18,084 bases of DNA, taken from assembly GCA_964607795.1 (NCBI GenBank), contig CAZSLA010000019.1:1-18084 (forward strand), written 5' to 3'. The notes below the pieces were generated by a model that was not told the origin of the DNA, did not search any database, and saw nothing but the letters and a program-made list of their open reading frames with translations. The DNA is from DYGT01 sp964607795. GTDB taxonomy: Bacteria > Patescibacteriota > Microgenomatia > UBA8517. Both the position numbers and the translations under genes were made by a program. This document shows positions 14,273-18,084 of the stretch, one piece after another; positions within the stretch are counted from its first letter, which is position 1; each line of letters begins with the position of its first letter.

Positions 14273-14300
14273 TTAATAAATATCAAAAATAACAGATATC

Positions 14301-14618
14301 TTAGCTCTTTTCAATAGCTAAGATATCGTCAAATTTAGAAAATAAATATTCGCGTCCGTCAATCTTTACCTCACTACCGCCCCATTTTTTGTAAATAACT
14401 AAATCACCAATTTTTGCCGGAGAAGTTCTTTTAAGACCCTTATCTGTAATTTCATCCGGGCCAACTGCCAAGACTTTGCCCTTTTGCGGTTTTTCGCCTT
14501 CGTGGGAATCGGGCAAATAAATTCCAGATTCTGTCTTGCTTTCGGCTTCAAAGGGCTCCACCAGTAGATAGCCCGCCGTGGGCTGAAGCTTTATCTTTAT
14601 GGTTTTTTTGTTTACCAT
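14301..14618 (-). CDS. groS: co-chaperonin GroES
   Basis: This is the heptameric lid of the GroEL chamber. The product is 105 residues, slightly longer than the usual 95-100 because of a basic N-terminal stretch (MVNKKTIKIK) before LQPTAGYLLVEP. The mobile loop that contacts GroEL is visible (ESKTESGIYLPDS, about 26-38). It is followed by QKGKVLAVGP, the IGDLVIYKKWGGSEVKIDG roof/barrel region and the C-terminal DDILAIEK. The start ATG (14618) has no Shine-Dalgarno site and lies only about 10 bases after the predicted transcription start. It is the first gene of the groES-groEL operon, controlled by the CIRCE-type operator upstream. Confidence 0.97.
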   Translation of the reverse strand: MVNKKTIKIKLQPTAGYLLVEPFEAESKTESGIYLPDSHEGEKPQKGKVLAVGPDEITDKGLKRTSPAKIGDLVIYKKWGGSEVKIDGREYLFSKFDDILAIEKS

Positions 14619-14634
14619 GTGTTGTGTATTTAGT

Positions 14635-14662
14635 ATTATATGTTAGCACTCAAATCTGTCAA
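14635..14662 (-). promoter_or_regulatory. groESL promoter
   Basis: On the minus strand a perfect -35 TTGACA (14657-14662) and a perfect -10 TATAAT (14635-14640) are separated by 16 bases. The predicted start of transcription is about 10 bases before the groES ATG. The -35 hexamer and spacer lie within the CIRCE dyad. Confidence 0.8.
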
Positions 14663-14669
14663 GTGCTTA
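14643..14669. promoter_or_regulatory. CIRCE operator (HrcA-type heat-shock control)
   Basis: The left arm TTAGCACTC (14643-14651) is a perfect CIRCE half-site. After the standard 9-base spacer the right arm reads AAGTGCTTA (14661-14669), seven of nine bases of GAGTGCTAA. Its position over the promoter of groES is the classical arrangement for repression by HrcA, which is not encoded in this window. Confidence 0.88.
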
Positions 14670-14704
14670 ATCAAAAATAATTTTAAAAAAGAAACTTTTA
14701 CTTG

Positions 14705-15115
14705 TCAAGGGGTTGTTTTTATATTTTTCTTATGAAACTTTTCCAGCTTTTGGTCAAAAGTAACAAGCTCTCCTCGGGCTCCGCTGGTAAGACAGCTCAA
14801 ATAAATATCTACCAAACTTAAACTTTTGTCTGAAGCATAAAAATCCAATGCGCAAAGAAGCTCCTTTTTGCTGGTTGTCTTGATATAAGTTTCAGCCAAC
14901 AACACTTTTAAATTATCCGCAATATCTGTTCTGTCAATTTTATAAAGCTTTTCCAAAACAAACACCACTTCAAAAACAACCTGCGGAATTAGCCTAATTG
15001 TCTGTCTTTTACTCCTGGCGTTTAAAAAAAGCGCCTTTGCCTGACGATAATAATACTTATTGTCTTTAAGTAAATATCTAAGGATTACATTGGTATCAAG
15101 AAATATTTCACTCAC
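14705..15115 (-). CDS. vapC: PIN-domain ribonuclease toxin (VapC type)
   Basis: This is a predicted magnesium-dependent endoribonuclease toxin of a type II pair; VapC relatives cut tRNA or rRNA. It is 136 residues, standard for the family. The acidic active-site residues are all visible: Asp7 in FLDTNV, Glu49 in VVFEVV, Asp103 in LVDIYL and Asp121 in TFDQKL, so it appears intact. Translation starts at GTG (15115), overlapping the antitoxin stop by four bases (GTGA), the usual coupling that keeps toxin below antitoxin. The RNA target cannot be told. The 3' end lies close to the groES promoter, and the pair separates house-keeping genes from the accessory region to the right. Confidence 0.9.
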   Translation of the reverse strand: MSEIFLDTNVILRYLLKDNKYYYRQAKALFLNARSKRQTIRLIPQVVFEVVFVLEKLYKIDRTDIADNLKVLLAETYIKTTSKKELLCALDFYASDKSLSLVDIYLSCLTSGARGELVTFDQKLEKFHKKNIKTTP

Positions 15116-15360
15116 CCAAGCATACCTTTCTCAATTACTTTTTCTTCCAGATCCAGAAGGTCGTTTATAGCTTTATTTTTTAAAGCTTTGGAGCGAAACA
15201 CTCCCCCAAGAAAAGTGATATCTTTATGTGGTAATACCGAAACCGAGTTGCCTTTTTTTTGCACTTTTACCTTGGATCTGGGAGTCAGGCCAATTTCATC
15301 TCTAATTTGCTTCGGAATAGTGATCTGGCCTTTTTGAGTAATAGTGGTAATAAATTCCAT
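15112..15360 (-). CDS. vapB: AbrB/SpoVT-family antitoxin (VapB type)
   Basis: This is the 82-residue antitoxin and autoregulator. The N-terminal half (about 1-47) is a swapped-hairpin AbrB DNA-binding domain, with TTITQKGQITIPKQIRDEIG then GLTPRSKVKV. The C-terminal half (about 48-82: GGVFRSKALKNKAINDLLDL) is the expected toxin-binding tail. It precedes vapC in the operon and overlaps it by four bases. A dyad operator and a likely promoter lie directly before the ATG, and the -10 is so close that the message may be leaderless. No Shine-Dalgarno site is seen. The pair could stabilise the locus or respond to stress. Confidence 0.9.
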   Translation of the reverse strand: MEFITTITQKGQITIPKQIRDEIGLTPRSKVKVQKKGNSVSVLPHKDITFLGGVFRSKALKNKAINDLLDLEEKVIEKGMLG

Positions 15361-15362
15361 AA

Positions 15363-15393
15363 AGTAATACTAACACAGCCAGTATTACTGTGT
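15363..15393. promoter_or_regulatory. palindromic operator of the vapBC operon
   Basis: A perfect 9-base inverted repeat, AGTAATACT (15363-15371) and AGTATTACT (15381-15389), is spaced by 9 bases. A second nested dyad, ACACAG (15373-15378) and CTGTGT (15388-15393), interlocks with it. It lies immediately upstream of vapB over its probable promoter, as expected for autoregulation by AbrB-type antitoxins. Confidence 0.75.
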
Positions 15394-15396
15394 CAA
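15367..15396 (-). promoter_or_regulatory. probable vapBC promoter
   Basis: On the minus strand a perfect -35 TTGACA (15391-15396) is followed after 18 bases by TAGTAT (15367-15372), four of six to the -10 consensus. Transcription would begin at or next to the vapB ATG, giving a leaderless message. Confidence 0.5.
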
Positions 15397-15447
15397 TTGT
15401 TTTGTTACCCACCCAGATGGAAGGAGGTATACCTGCTCCACATACCA

Positions 15448-15462
15448 CCCTCCCCTGGAGGG
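15448..15462. other. GC-rich hairpin before a 12-codon frame
   Basis: CCCTCC (15448-15453) and GGAGGG (15457-15462) form a 6-bp stem with a 3-base loop. On the minus strand the 3' arm GGAGGG acts as a good Shine-Dalgarno site four bases before an ATG at 15443. That ATG opens only a 12-codon frame (MWSRYTSFHLGG, stop 15405-15407). It may be a leader peptide, the stump of a lost gene or chance. The layout resembles the leaders at 17032-17049 and 17770-17788. Confidence 0.4.
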
Positions 15463-15515
15463 ATAACACTAAAAAACTAAAGCTGCACTATCTACCTGCT
15501 TTAAAATAAAAGTGG

Positions 15516-15528
15516 GCAGAATTCAGAT
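15516..15528 (+). repeat. 13-bp direct repeat, copy 1
   Basis: GCAGAATTCAGAT, repeated exactly at 17949-17961. Both copies stand at the outer limits of the accessory block, one upstream of the AbrB-PIN gene and one beside nested hairpin element 3. A chance match of this length in 18 kb is unlikely but possible. Confidence 0.45.
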
Positions 15529-15587
15529 CGTTACACCATTGACTTTGTTTCTTTTGTCTGATCTCTTACGTAAGACGGAGGAAAATT

Positions 15588-16112
15588 ATGCAAATGCTTA
15601 AAATCGATATCAGGCAAAAAAGACAAGCCACGCTTCCTCAAGAGCTTTTGGACAAACTAGATCTGGATATAGGTGATAGTTTGGCCGGCTATGTTGACCT
15701 AGGGAAAATAGTTCTTGTTCCCCAAAAAAGGGTTGCCTTGGATGCTTTTTCTGAACTGCAAAAAATAATCAAGGCCCATATAAACGGCCAGCTTGAGCTT
15801 GTTATTTCGCAAGCAGTCCTTACTGAAATAGTCACAAACTCAAAAAATAAAATCCCCGCTGCTATGCCCGCCTTTGAAAAATTTTTTAGGGCAGCACCCC
15901 CAGAGGTTGTTTTGGATAGTAAAATAATTGACCCTAAAATTGCCTCCGCTGTTGACCAAAAAGACCAAAAAACTCTTGCCAGTGCGGTGGGTGCAAACTG
16001 CCAGTACTTTATAACAGGTAATATTAAAAATTTTGATCTTGCCGCCCTAGAGGAAATTTTTGAGCTAAAAATCACTACTCCGGCTGAAACAGTAAAACTT
16101 CTTAAGCTGTAA
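15588..16112 (+). CDS. AbrB-like domain fused to an incomplete PIN domain
   Basis: The product is 174 residues. Residues 1-46 (LKIDIRQKRQATLPQELLDK, GDSLAGYVDL, KIVLVPQ) resemble an AbrB/MazE antitoxin. Residues 49-174 resemble the latter part of a PIN_3-type nuclease: INGQLELVISQAVLTEIV (Glu80), DQKDQKTLASAVGANCQYFI (Asp123/Asp126) and TGNIKNF (143-149). The first PIN strand, with its catalytic Asp in a DTNV-like motif, is missing exactly at the junction, and the last acidic position of TGD is Asn145. Nuclease activity is therefore doubtful. It could be an antitoxin-toxin deletion fusion kept as an antidote. The start is well supported by GGAGG six bases upstream (15577-15581). It is unrelated in orientation to vapBC and overlaps the convergent broken gene at its 3' end. 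Confidence 0.75.
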   Translation: MQMLKIDIRQKRQATLPQELLDKLDLDIGDSLAGYVDLGKIVLVPQKRVALDAFSELQKIIKAHINGQLELVISQAVLTEIVTNSKNKIPAAMPAFEKFFRAAPPEVVLDSKIIDPKIASAVDQKDQKTLASAVGANCQYFITGNIKNFDLAALEEIFELKITTPAETVKLLKL

Positions 16113-16343
16113 AGGTGCAAGGCTTTCAGAATCCACAACCAGTATTATGAACTCAATTAAGCCGGGGAAGGACAAAGCCGCCTCCTCCATAATCGCGCTC
16201 AAACGCGCGATTTTCAGCTCGGTGTCGGCCAAAGCCCTATAGGTGTAGCCGGTATCTTCAAGGCCATAGTATTGGCCCGACCCAAGAGACTGCGCGGCAG
16301 CCTCTTGATATTTCCCTACGATTTCTTCTCAAGTTTTGGCCAT
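16065..16343 (-). pseudogene. broken small gene with nonsense codon 5 (phage-like?)
   Basis: A strong Shine-Dalgarno site (AGGAGGT, 16348-16354) precedes an ATG at 16343 that opens MAKT then TGA (16329-16331). The frame then continues protein-like: EEIVGKYQEAAAQSLGSGQY, YGLEDTGYTYRALADTELKI and ARLSAIMEEAA. Replacing the TGA by Trp (one base, TGG) would restore a smooth MAKTWEEIV start. After about residue 60 the sequence becomes hydrophobic and unconvincing and runs into the 3' end of the convergent AbrB-PIN gene, so the C-terminus also seems lost. The TYRALAD segment recalls small gpW-type phage head proteins, but this is weak. TGA works as a stop elsewhere in the window, so recoding is unlikely. 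Confidence 0.55.
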
Positions 16344-16380
16344 GGGAACCTCCTTTTGGCCATAAAGTGCGAATAATCCA

Positions 16381-16403
16381 TCAGACTTAATTGTCTGACT
16401 TGA
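16381..16403. repeat. 23-bp dyad repeat, copy 1
   Basis: TCAGAC, six bases (TTAATT), GTCTGA, then CTTGA. It is identical to the copy at 17086-17108 in 21 of 23 positions, the differences falling in the loop. A further partly complementary arm, TCAAGTAAGAC, follows at 16430-16440, as it does at the same distance (47-49 bases) in the other copy. It lies about 40 bases upstream of the broken minus-strand gene's start, so it may be an operator or a mobile repeat. Confidence 0.75.
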
Positions 16404-16450
16404 ACTGGGATAAATTTTTTAGGCTCAAATCAAGTAAGACAAAAAATGCG

Positions 16451-16513
16451 TAGGGGGCAAAAGACAGACAAAGACAAATCCGTCTTCATCGAGCAAAACT
16501 CGATGGCCCCCTA
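16451..16513. other. nested hairpin element 1
   Basis: A perfect 8-bp outer stem, TAGGGGGC (16451-16458) and GCCCCCTA (16506-16513), encloses a 28-base A-rich bulge and a perfect 7-bp inner hairpin, CATCGAG/CTCGATG (16487-16505) with loop CAAAA. It lies just past the stop of the 166-residue minus-strand gene. On the minus strand the outer stem is followed by TACGCATTTTTT, so it could act as that gene's terminator, but its structure is more elaborate than needed for that. Confidence 0.65.
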
Positions 16514-16528
16514 ACAAACAAAACCTAA

Positions 16529-17029
16529 CTAAAATCCCCACCAGAGGATGCTTCCGCTCTCCACAGAGAGCGAAAACCTCTGGCCCAACCTTGTCTCGAC
16601 CGTCACTATCTCGGTCGAGCTGTCGAAAAATACGACCTTGGCGAGACCGGTCTGGTCTCCCATAAAAAGGAGATAGACCTGGCGTCCGACTAAATCGTCA
16701 CCAAACCTATCTGGTAGCCAATCAATCATGGCTACCACAGGTTCTATCAGCGACGAGCCACGGACGTATTGGCCGAAACGGTTGGTCTCCCAACCAGGCC
16801 AAACGTCGTCGAGTTTCCTCTCGACGGCTTGGCGGGCCGTCGACTCGGTATTAAAGTCCCCGACGTCCTCCCACCAGGAGGACCGGGTGCGCGCATCGTA
16901 GCGCAGCACCCTTGTCTGGAACCTCCCGTTCCAGAGAGTCCCCCCGCAGGGGTGCGGGAGGCGGTCGGGAACGCCGCCATACACTTTGGCTTCCAGCAGC
17001 ACCAGAAGCCAAACAAAAAACTTCGTCAT
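16529..17029 (-). CDS. GC-rich orphan protein of unknown function (166 residues)
   Basis: The family is not recognised. The start ATG at 17029 is chosen because GGAGG lies seven bases upstream within a hairpin; the frame is open further but without such support. The protein has a short hydrophobic N-terminus (FFVWLLVLLEA, residues 4-14) that could be a weak signal or anchor. A Trp- and Arg-rich middle follows (RYDARTRSSWWEDVGDF, then STARQAVERKLDDVWPGWE). The C-terminal 55 residues (VGRQVYLLFMGDQTGLAKVV, then FFDSSTEIVTVETRLGQRFS) look like a small beta-barrel. The gene is visibly richer in G+C than the DNA around it, suggesting transfer. It stands alone with its own leader and is flanked by two related structured repeats. 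Confidence 0.65.
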   Translation of the reverse strand: MTKFFVWLLVLLEAKVYGGVPDRLPHPCGGTLWNGRFQTRVLRYDARTRSSWWEDVGDFNTESTARQAVERKLDDVWPGWETNRFGQYVRGSSLIEPVVAMIDWLPDRFGDDLVGRQVYLLFMGDQTGLAKVVFFDSSTEIVTVETRLGQRFSLSVESGSILWWGF

Positions 17030-17031
17030 CT

Positions 17032-17068
17032 CAGAGCCTCCAGGCTCTGCCCCTACTTTTCCGGGGCA
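17032..17068 (-). promoter_or_regulatory. leader hairpins carrying the ribosome-binding site of the 166-residue gene
   Basis: On the minus strand CAGAGCC, loop TGGA, GGCTCTG (17032-17049) forms a 7-bp stem. The Shine-Dalgarno GGAGG spans the loop and 3' arm, so pairing would partly mask it. A second stem, TGCCCC/GGGGCA (17048-17068), overlaps the first by two bases, so the two may exclude each other. This is the shape of a translation switch; no ligand or protein is implied by the sequence. Confidence 0.55.
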
Positions 17069-17085
17069 TATGAAAAGAACAAAAG

Positions 17086-17108
17086 TCAGACCAAATTGTC
17101 TGACTTGA
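17086..17108. repeat. 23-bp dyad repeat, copy 2
   Basis: The second copy of the repeat at 16381-16403. Here the dyad is extended: AAGTCAGAC (17083-17091) pairs with GTCTGACTT (17098-17106), a perfect 9-bp stem around a 6-base loop. It is about 57 bases upstream of the start of the 166-residue gene. On the minus strand it is followed by TTGTTCTTTT, so it could also serve as a terminator. Confidence 0.75.
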
Positions 17109-17161
17109 GGTAAACCTAGTTCTAGATTCACTTCAAGTAAGCCAATCTGATAAAATCAACT

Positions 17162-17251
17162 GGGGAAGAACAGAAATCAAAGACAGGACTTCGTCCTTCC
17201 CCAAAACAAGACTTATGCGAAAGCCCAGTTCCAGCCGGGCTTTCTTTTTTT
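17162..17251 (+). ncRNA. candidate small structured RNA ending in an intrinsic terminator
   Basis: GGGGAAG (17162-17168) can pair with CTTCCCC (17196-17202) around a 16-base A-rich stretch and an inner AGGAC/GTCCT hairpin (17185-17197). Downstream AAAGCCC (17220-17226) and GGGCTTT (17237-17243) form a 7-bp stem followed by C and seven T, a convincing plus-strand terminator. No plus-strand gene precedes it, so the terminator calls for a transcript, most simply a small RNA. The 5' end and promoter are not evident; the convergent role for DNA repeat turnover is an alternative. Confidence 0.4.
17220..17251 (+). terminator. intrinsic terminator, plus strand
   Basis: AAAGCCC / GGGCTTT stem (7 bp, 10-base loop) followed by CTTTTTTT. 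The T-run is on the plus strand only, so it stops rightward transcription. Confidence 0.75.
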
Positions 17252-17306
17252 GATGGTTTTTGTTGATTGCGCGAAAAATCAAAGCAATCAACCGGTTTGC
17301 CATCAA
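17250..17306. repeat. two-level inverted repeat (cruciform-like)
   Basis: Outer arms TTGATGG (17250-17256) and CCATCAA (17300-17306) enclose inner arms GTTGATTG (17262-17269) and CAATCAAC (17285-17292). The side gaps are 5 and 7 bases and the central loop is 15 bases. The two-level symmetric layout recalls recombination sites such as integron attC, but the attC core RYYYAAC/GTTRRRY is not met. Confidence 0.6.
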
Positions 17307-17328
17307 CCGAATTCAGTTTTCAAAAGGG

Positions 17329-17349
17329 CGTGAACGCTACTTGTTCACG
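17329..17349. repeat. 7-bp inverted repeat at a gene's end
   Basis: CGTGAAC (17329-17335) and GTTCACG (17343-17349) around a 7-base loop, straddling the stop codon of the 143-residue gene. No T-run follows on the minus strand, so it is not a typical terminator. Confidence 0.5.
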
Positions 17350-17768
17350 TTCAAGCCCTTGCACCCGACTGGGCGACCCGCTTCATCGCGGATCAGCTCG
17401 CCGGGTGAGGCGAGATCGTGCCGCTCGGGCAGCGCCTGACGGACCGGAAGGGAAACGACATACATTTTCCCTTCCTCAGGATCCGGCAGGCCCCGGACCT
17501 CGCCGAACTGCGTGTCGAAGGTCGGCACGCCAACTACTTGGCCTACCTTGCGGCTCACGACGTCGCAGCGGGCGACGGTCCCGCTGAAGGCGAGCCGAGC
17601 CAAAACTTCCCCGCCCTGCTCGTCGTAGACGACGAGCTCGTGCGTGGTGCAGTTCACCAGTTCGGTGAACTCCTCAGGGAAGGGTGCACCGCAATGCACG
17701 CACTTTCCCCATGCGTCGGTGTCTGTTTGGCCACAGACACCGCAAAACCGAAATTGGTGAATATTCAT
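17337..17768 (-). CDS. zinc-ribbon protein with a phage-type NLTPH-like domain
   Basis: The 143-residue product has an N-terminal zinc ribbon with FCGVCGQ (Cys9, Cys12) and GKCVHCGAPFP (Cys23, Cys26). A domain of about 105 residues follows: LVNCTTHELVVYDEQGGEVL (37-56), TQFGEVRGLPDPEEGKMYVV (86-105) and PERHDLASPGELIRDEAGRP with VGCKGL near the end. From memory this matches a widespread uncharacterised family in phages and actinobacteria whose members have NLTPHPV, YGEVEGLP and PGELVRDEEGRVIGC motifs; here the first reads NCTTHEL. Function is unknown. The start is fixed by GGAGG six bases before the ATG, in a hairpin. The gene is markedly GC-rich in an AT-rich setting, which suggests transfer, possibly by phage. 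Confidence 0.8.
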   Translation of the reverse strand: MNIHQFRFCGVCGQTDTDAWGKCVHCGAPFPEEFTELVNCTTHELVVYDEQGGEVLARLAFSGTVARCDVVSRKVGQVVGVPTFDTQFGEVRGLPDPEEGKMYVVSLPVRQALPERHDLASPGELIRDEAGRPVGCKGLNVNK

Positions 17769-17769
17769 A

Positions 17770-17788
17770 GTTTCCCTCCTAGGGAAAC
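17770..17788 (-). promoter_or_regulatory. ribosome-binding-site hairpin of the 143-residue gene
   Basis: On the minus strand GTTTCCC, loop TAGGA, GGGAAAC forms a perfect 7-bp stem, and GGAGG spans its loop and 3' arm, six bases before the ATG at 17768. The design parallels 17032-17049. Confidence 0.6.
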
Positions 17789-17792
17789 TACA

Positions 17793-17812
17793 GCAGAGCC
17801 TTGTTGCTCTGC
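17793..17812. repeat. leader hairpin, 7-bp stem
   Basis: GCAGAGC (17793-17799) and GCTCTGC (17806-17812) around a 6-base loop, immediately upstream of the ribosome-binding-site hairpin of the 143-residue gene. No T-run follows on either side. Confidence 0.55.
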
Positions 17813-17815
17813 CGG

Positions 17816-17877
17816 CCTGAAAACGGCAAGCTAGCTACTAATTACTATTGACTAATAACTAATTTGCCGCTCTCAGG
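17816..17877. other. long bulged stem in AT-rich spacer
   Basis: CCTGA (17816-17820) with TCAGG (17873-17877), a 3x3 internal loop, then CGGCAA (17824-17829) with TTGCCG (17864-17869), closing over a 34-base AT-rich loop made of ACTAAT-like repeats. The rest of 17878-17948 shows no gene or convincing promoter. Confidence 0.45.
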
Positions 17878-17948
17878 CTGTTTTGGGCAGATAATTTTTA
17901 ATGTGCTAAACAATAACCTGTTTTCTAACTACTATGCCTTTGTAATAA

Positions 17949-17961
17949 GCAGAATTCAGAT
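17949..17961 (+). repeat. 13-bp direct repeat, copy 2
   Basis: Exact second copy of GCAGAATTCAGAT at 15516-15528, four bases before nested hairpin element 3. Confidence 0.45.
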
Positions 17962-17964
17962 GCT

Positions 17965-18003
17965 GACCGAGAAAAACAAGAAGCTGTAAGCTTCAACTCG
18001 GTC
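17965..18003. other. nested hairpin element 3
   Basis: The outer 7-bp stem GACCGAG (17965-17971) and CTCGGTC (17997-18003) encloses an A-rich bulge and an inner hairpin GAAGC/GCTTC (17980-17994) with loop TGTAA. It has the same plan as the elements at 16451-16513 and 17162-17202, and like them lies past the 3' end of a minus-strand frame. Confidence 0.55.
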
Positions 18004-18016
18004 CGCAAATACAAAT

Positions 18017-18084
18017 CTAATTCTTGTCCGTTGCAGAAGATTGACAAGATTCCGAGGGATTATGAGGCATTTCTCTATTCCATT
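18017..18084 (-). CDS. possible C-terminal end of a minus-strand gene
   Basis: A minus-strand frame open at the right edge ends at a TAG (18017-18019), reading NREMPHNPSESCQSSATDKN at its C-terminus. The residues are those of a flexible tail, and nested hairpin element 3 follows, as after the other accessory genes. Another minus frame is open here over about 42 codons, so the call is tentative. Confidence 0.3.
   Translation of the reverse strand, partial: WNREMPHNPSESCQSSATDKN

Noticed and set aside
13701..14276. Plus-strand open frame of 191 codons opposite groEL
   Set aside because: It is a shadow of the strongly biased groEL codons, with Ser/Leu/Ala-rich low-complexity translation and no start signals.
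15535..15570. Plus-strand promoter before the AbrB-PIN gene (TTGACT near 15539)
   Set aside because: No acceptable -10 hexamer was found at 16-18 bases, so it is not listed.
15705..16138. Minus-strand open frame opposite the AbrB-PIN gene
   Set aside because: It has no start signal or recognisable motif. The plus-strand frame has a strong ribosome-binding site and two recognisable domains.
16065..16343. UGA recoded as Trp or Gly (as in some CPR lineages)
   Set aside because: vapB and the 58-residue membrane gene end in TGA, and no core gene in the window has an in-frame TGA. A nonsense mutation is simpler.
16451..17306. True integron with attC sites
   Set aside because: The RYYYAAC/GTTRRRY core was not found in the paired arms and no integrase is in the window, so only the layout resemblance is reported.
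16381..18003. CRISPR array
   Set aside because: The repeats occur only two or three times, spacing is irregular (hundreds of bases), and no cas gene is present.

Overview
The window reads as a piece of a small-genome bacterium of the Candidate Phyla Radiation (Patescibacteria, most likely the Microgenomates side). This is inferred from gene content: a dense glycolysis/pentose-phosphate cluster with an archaeal-type triose-phosphate isomerase, a eukaryote-like class I aldolase, a two-subunit transketolase and a LOG-type nucleotidase. Genes abut or overlap by a few bases, and several lack Shine-Dalgarno sites or sit behind very short leaders. The standard code is used, with TGA as a stop. No rRNA or tRNA was seen to confirm the lineage.

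Positions 1-6473 (minus strand) form one tight operon. In transcription order it holds GAPDH, ribulose-phosphate 3-epimerase, a LOG-family protein, transketolase N- and C-subunits, class I fructose-bisphosphate aldolase, a PfkB-family sugar kinase and the start of a 2-hydroxyacid dehydrogenase. A decayed plus-strand gene (6523-7122) separates it from a second minus-strand operon (7119-11049). In transcription order that operon holds a two-helix membrane protein, a micro zinc ribbon, an RskA-like anchored protein, a secreted protein, a glutaredoxin, TpiA, RpiB and PGK. Together the two operons give lower glycolysis plus most of the non-oxidative pentose-phosphate pathway. No classical phosphofructokinase is present, so carbon could bypass that step through transketolase chemistry, or the PfkB kinase could fill it.

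Positions 11190-12597 hold two convergent envelope genes: an M23 peptidase behind a consensus promoter, and a membrane-anchored LytR_C protein. Positions 12641-14669 hold groES-groEL behind a CIRCE operator that overlaps the promoter. Positions 14705-15396 hold a VapBC-type toxin-antitoxin pair with a palindromic operator.

From about 15400 to the right edge the character changes to an accessory region. It has an AbrB-PIN fusion lacking a catalytic residue, a nonsense-mutated gene, and two conspicuously GC-rich single genes (16529-17029 and 17337-17768) set in AT-rich DNA. Between them lie a two-copy 23-bp dyad repeat, three nested hairpin elements, a possible small RNA with an intrinsic terminator, and ribosome-binding sites built into hairpins. 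This cassette-like arrangement is the least explained part of the window.
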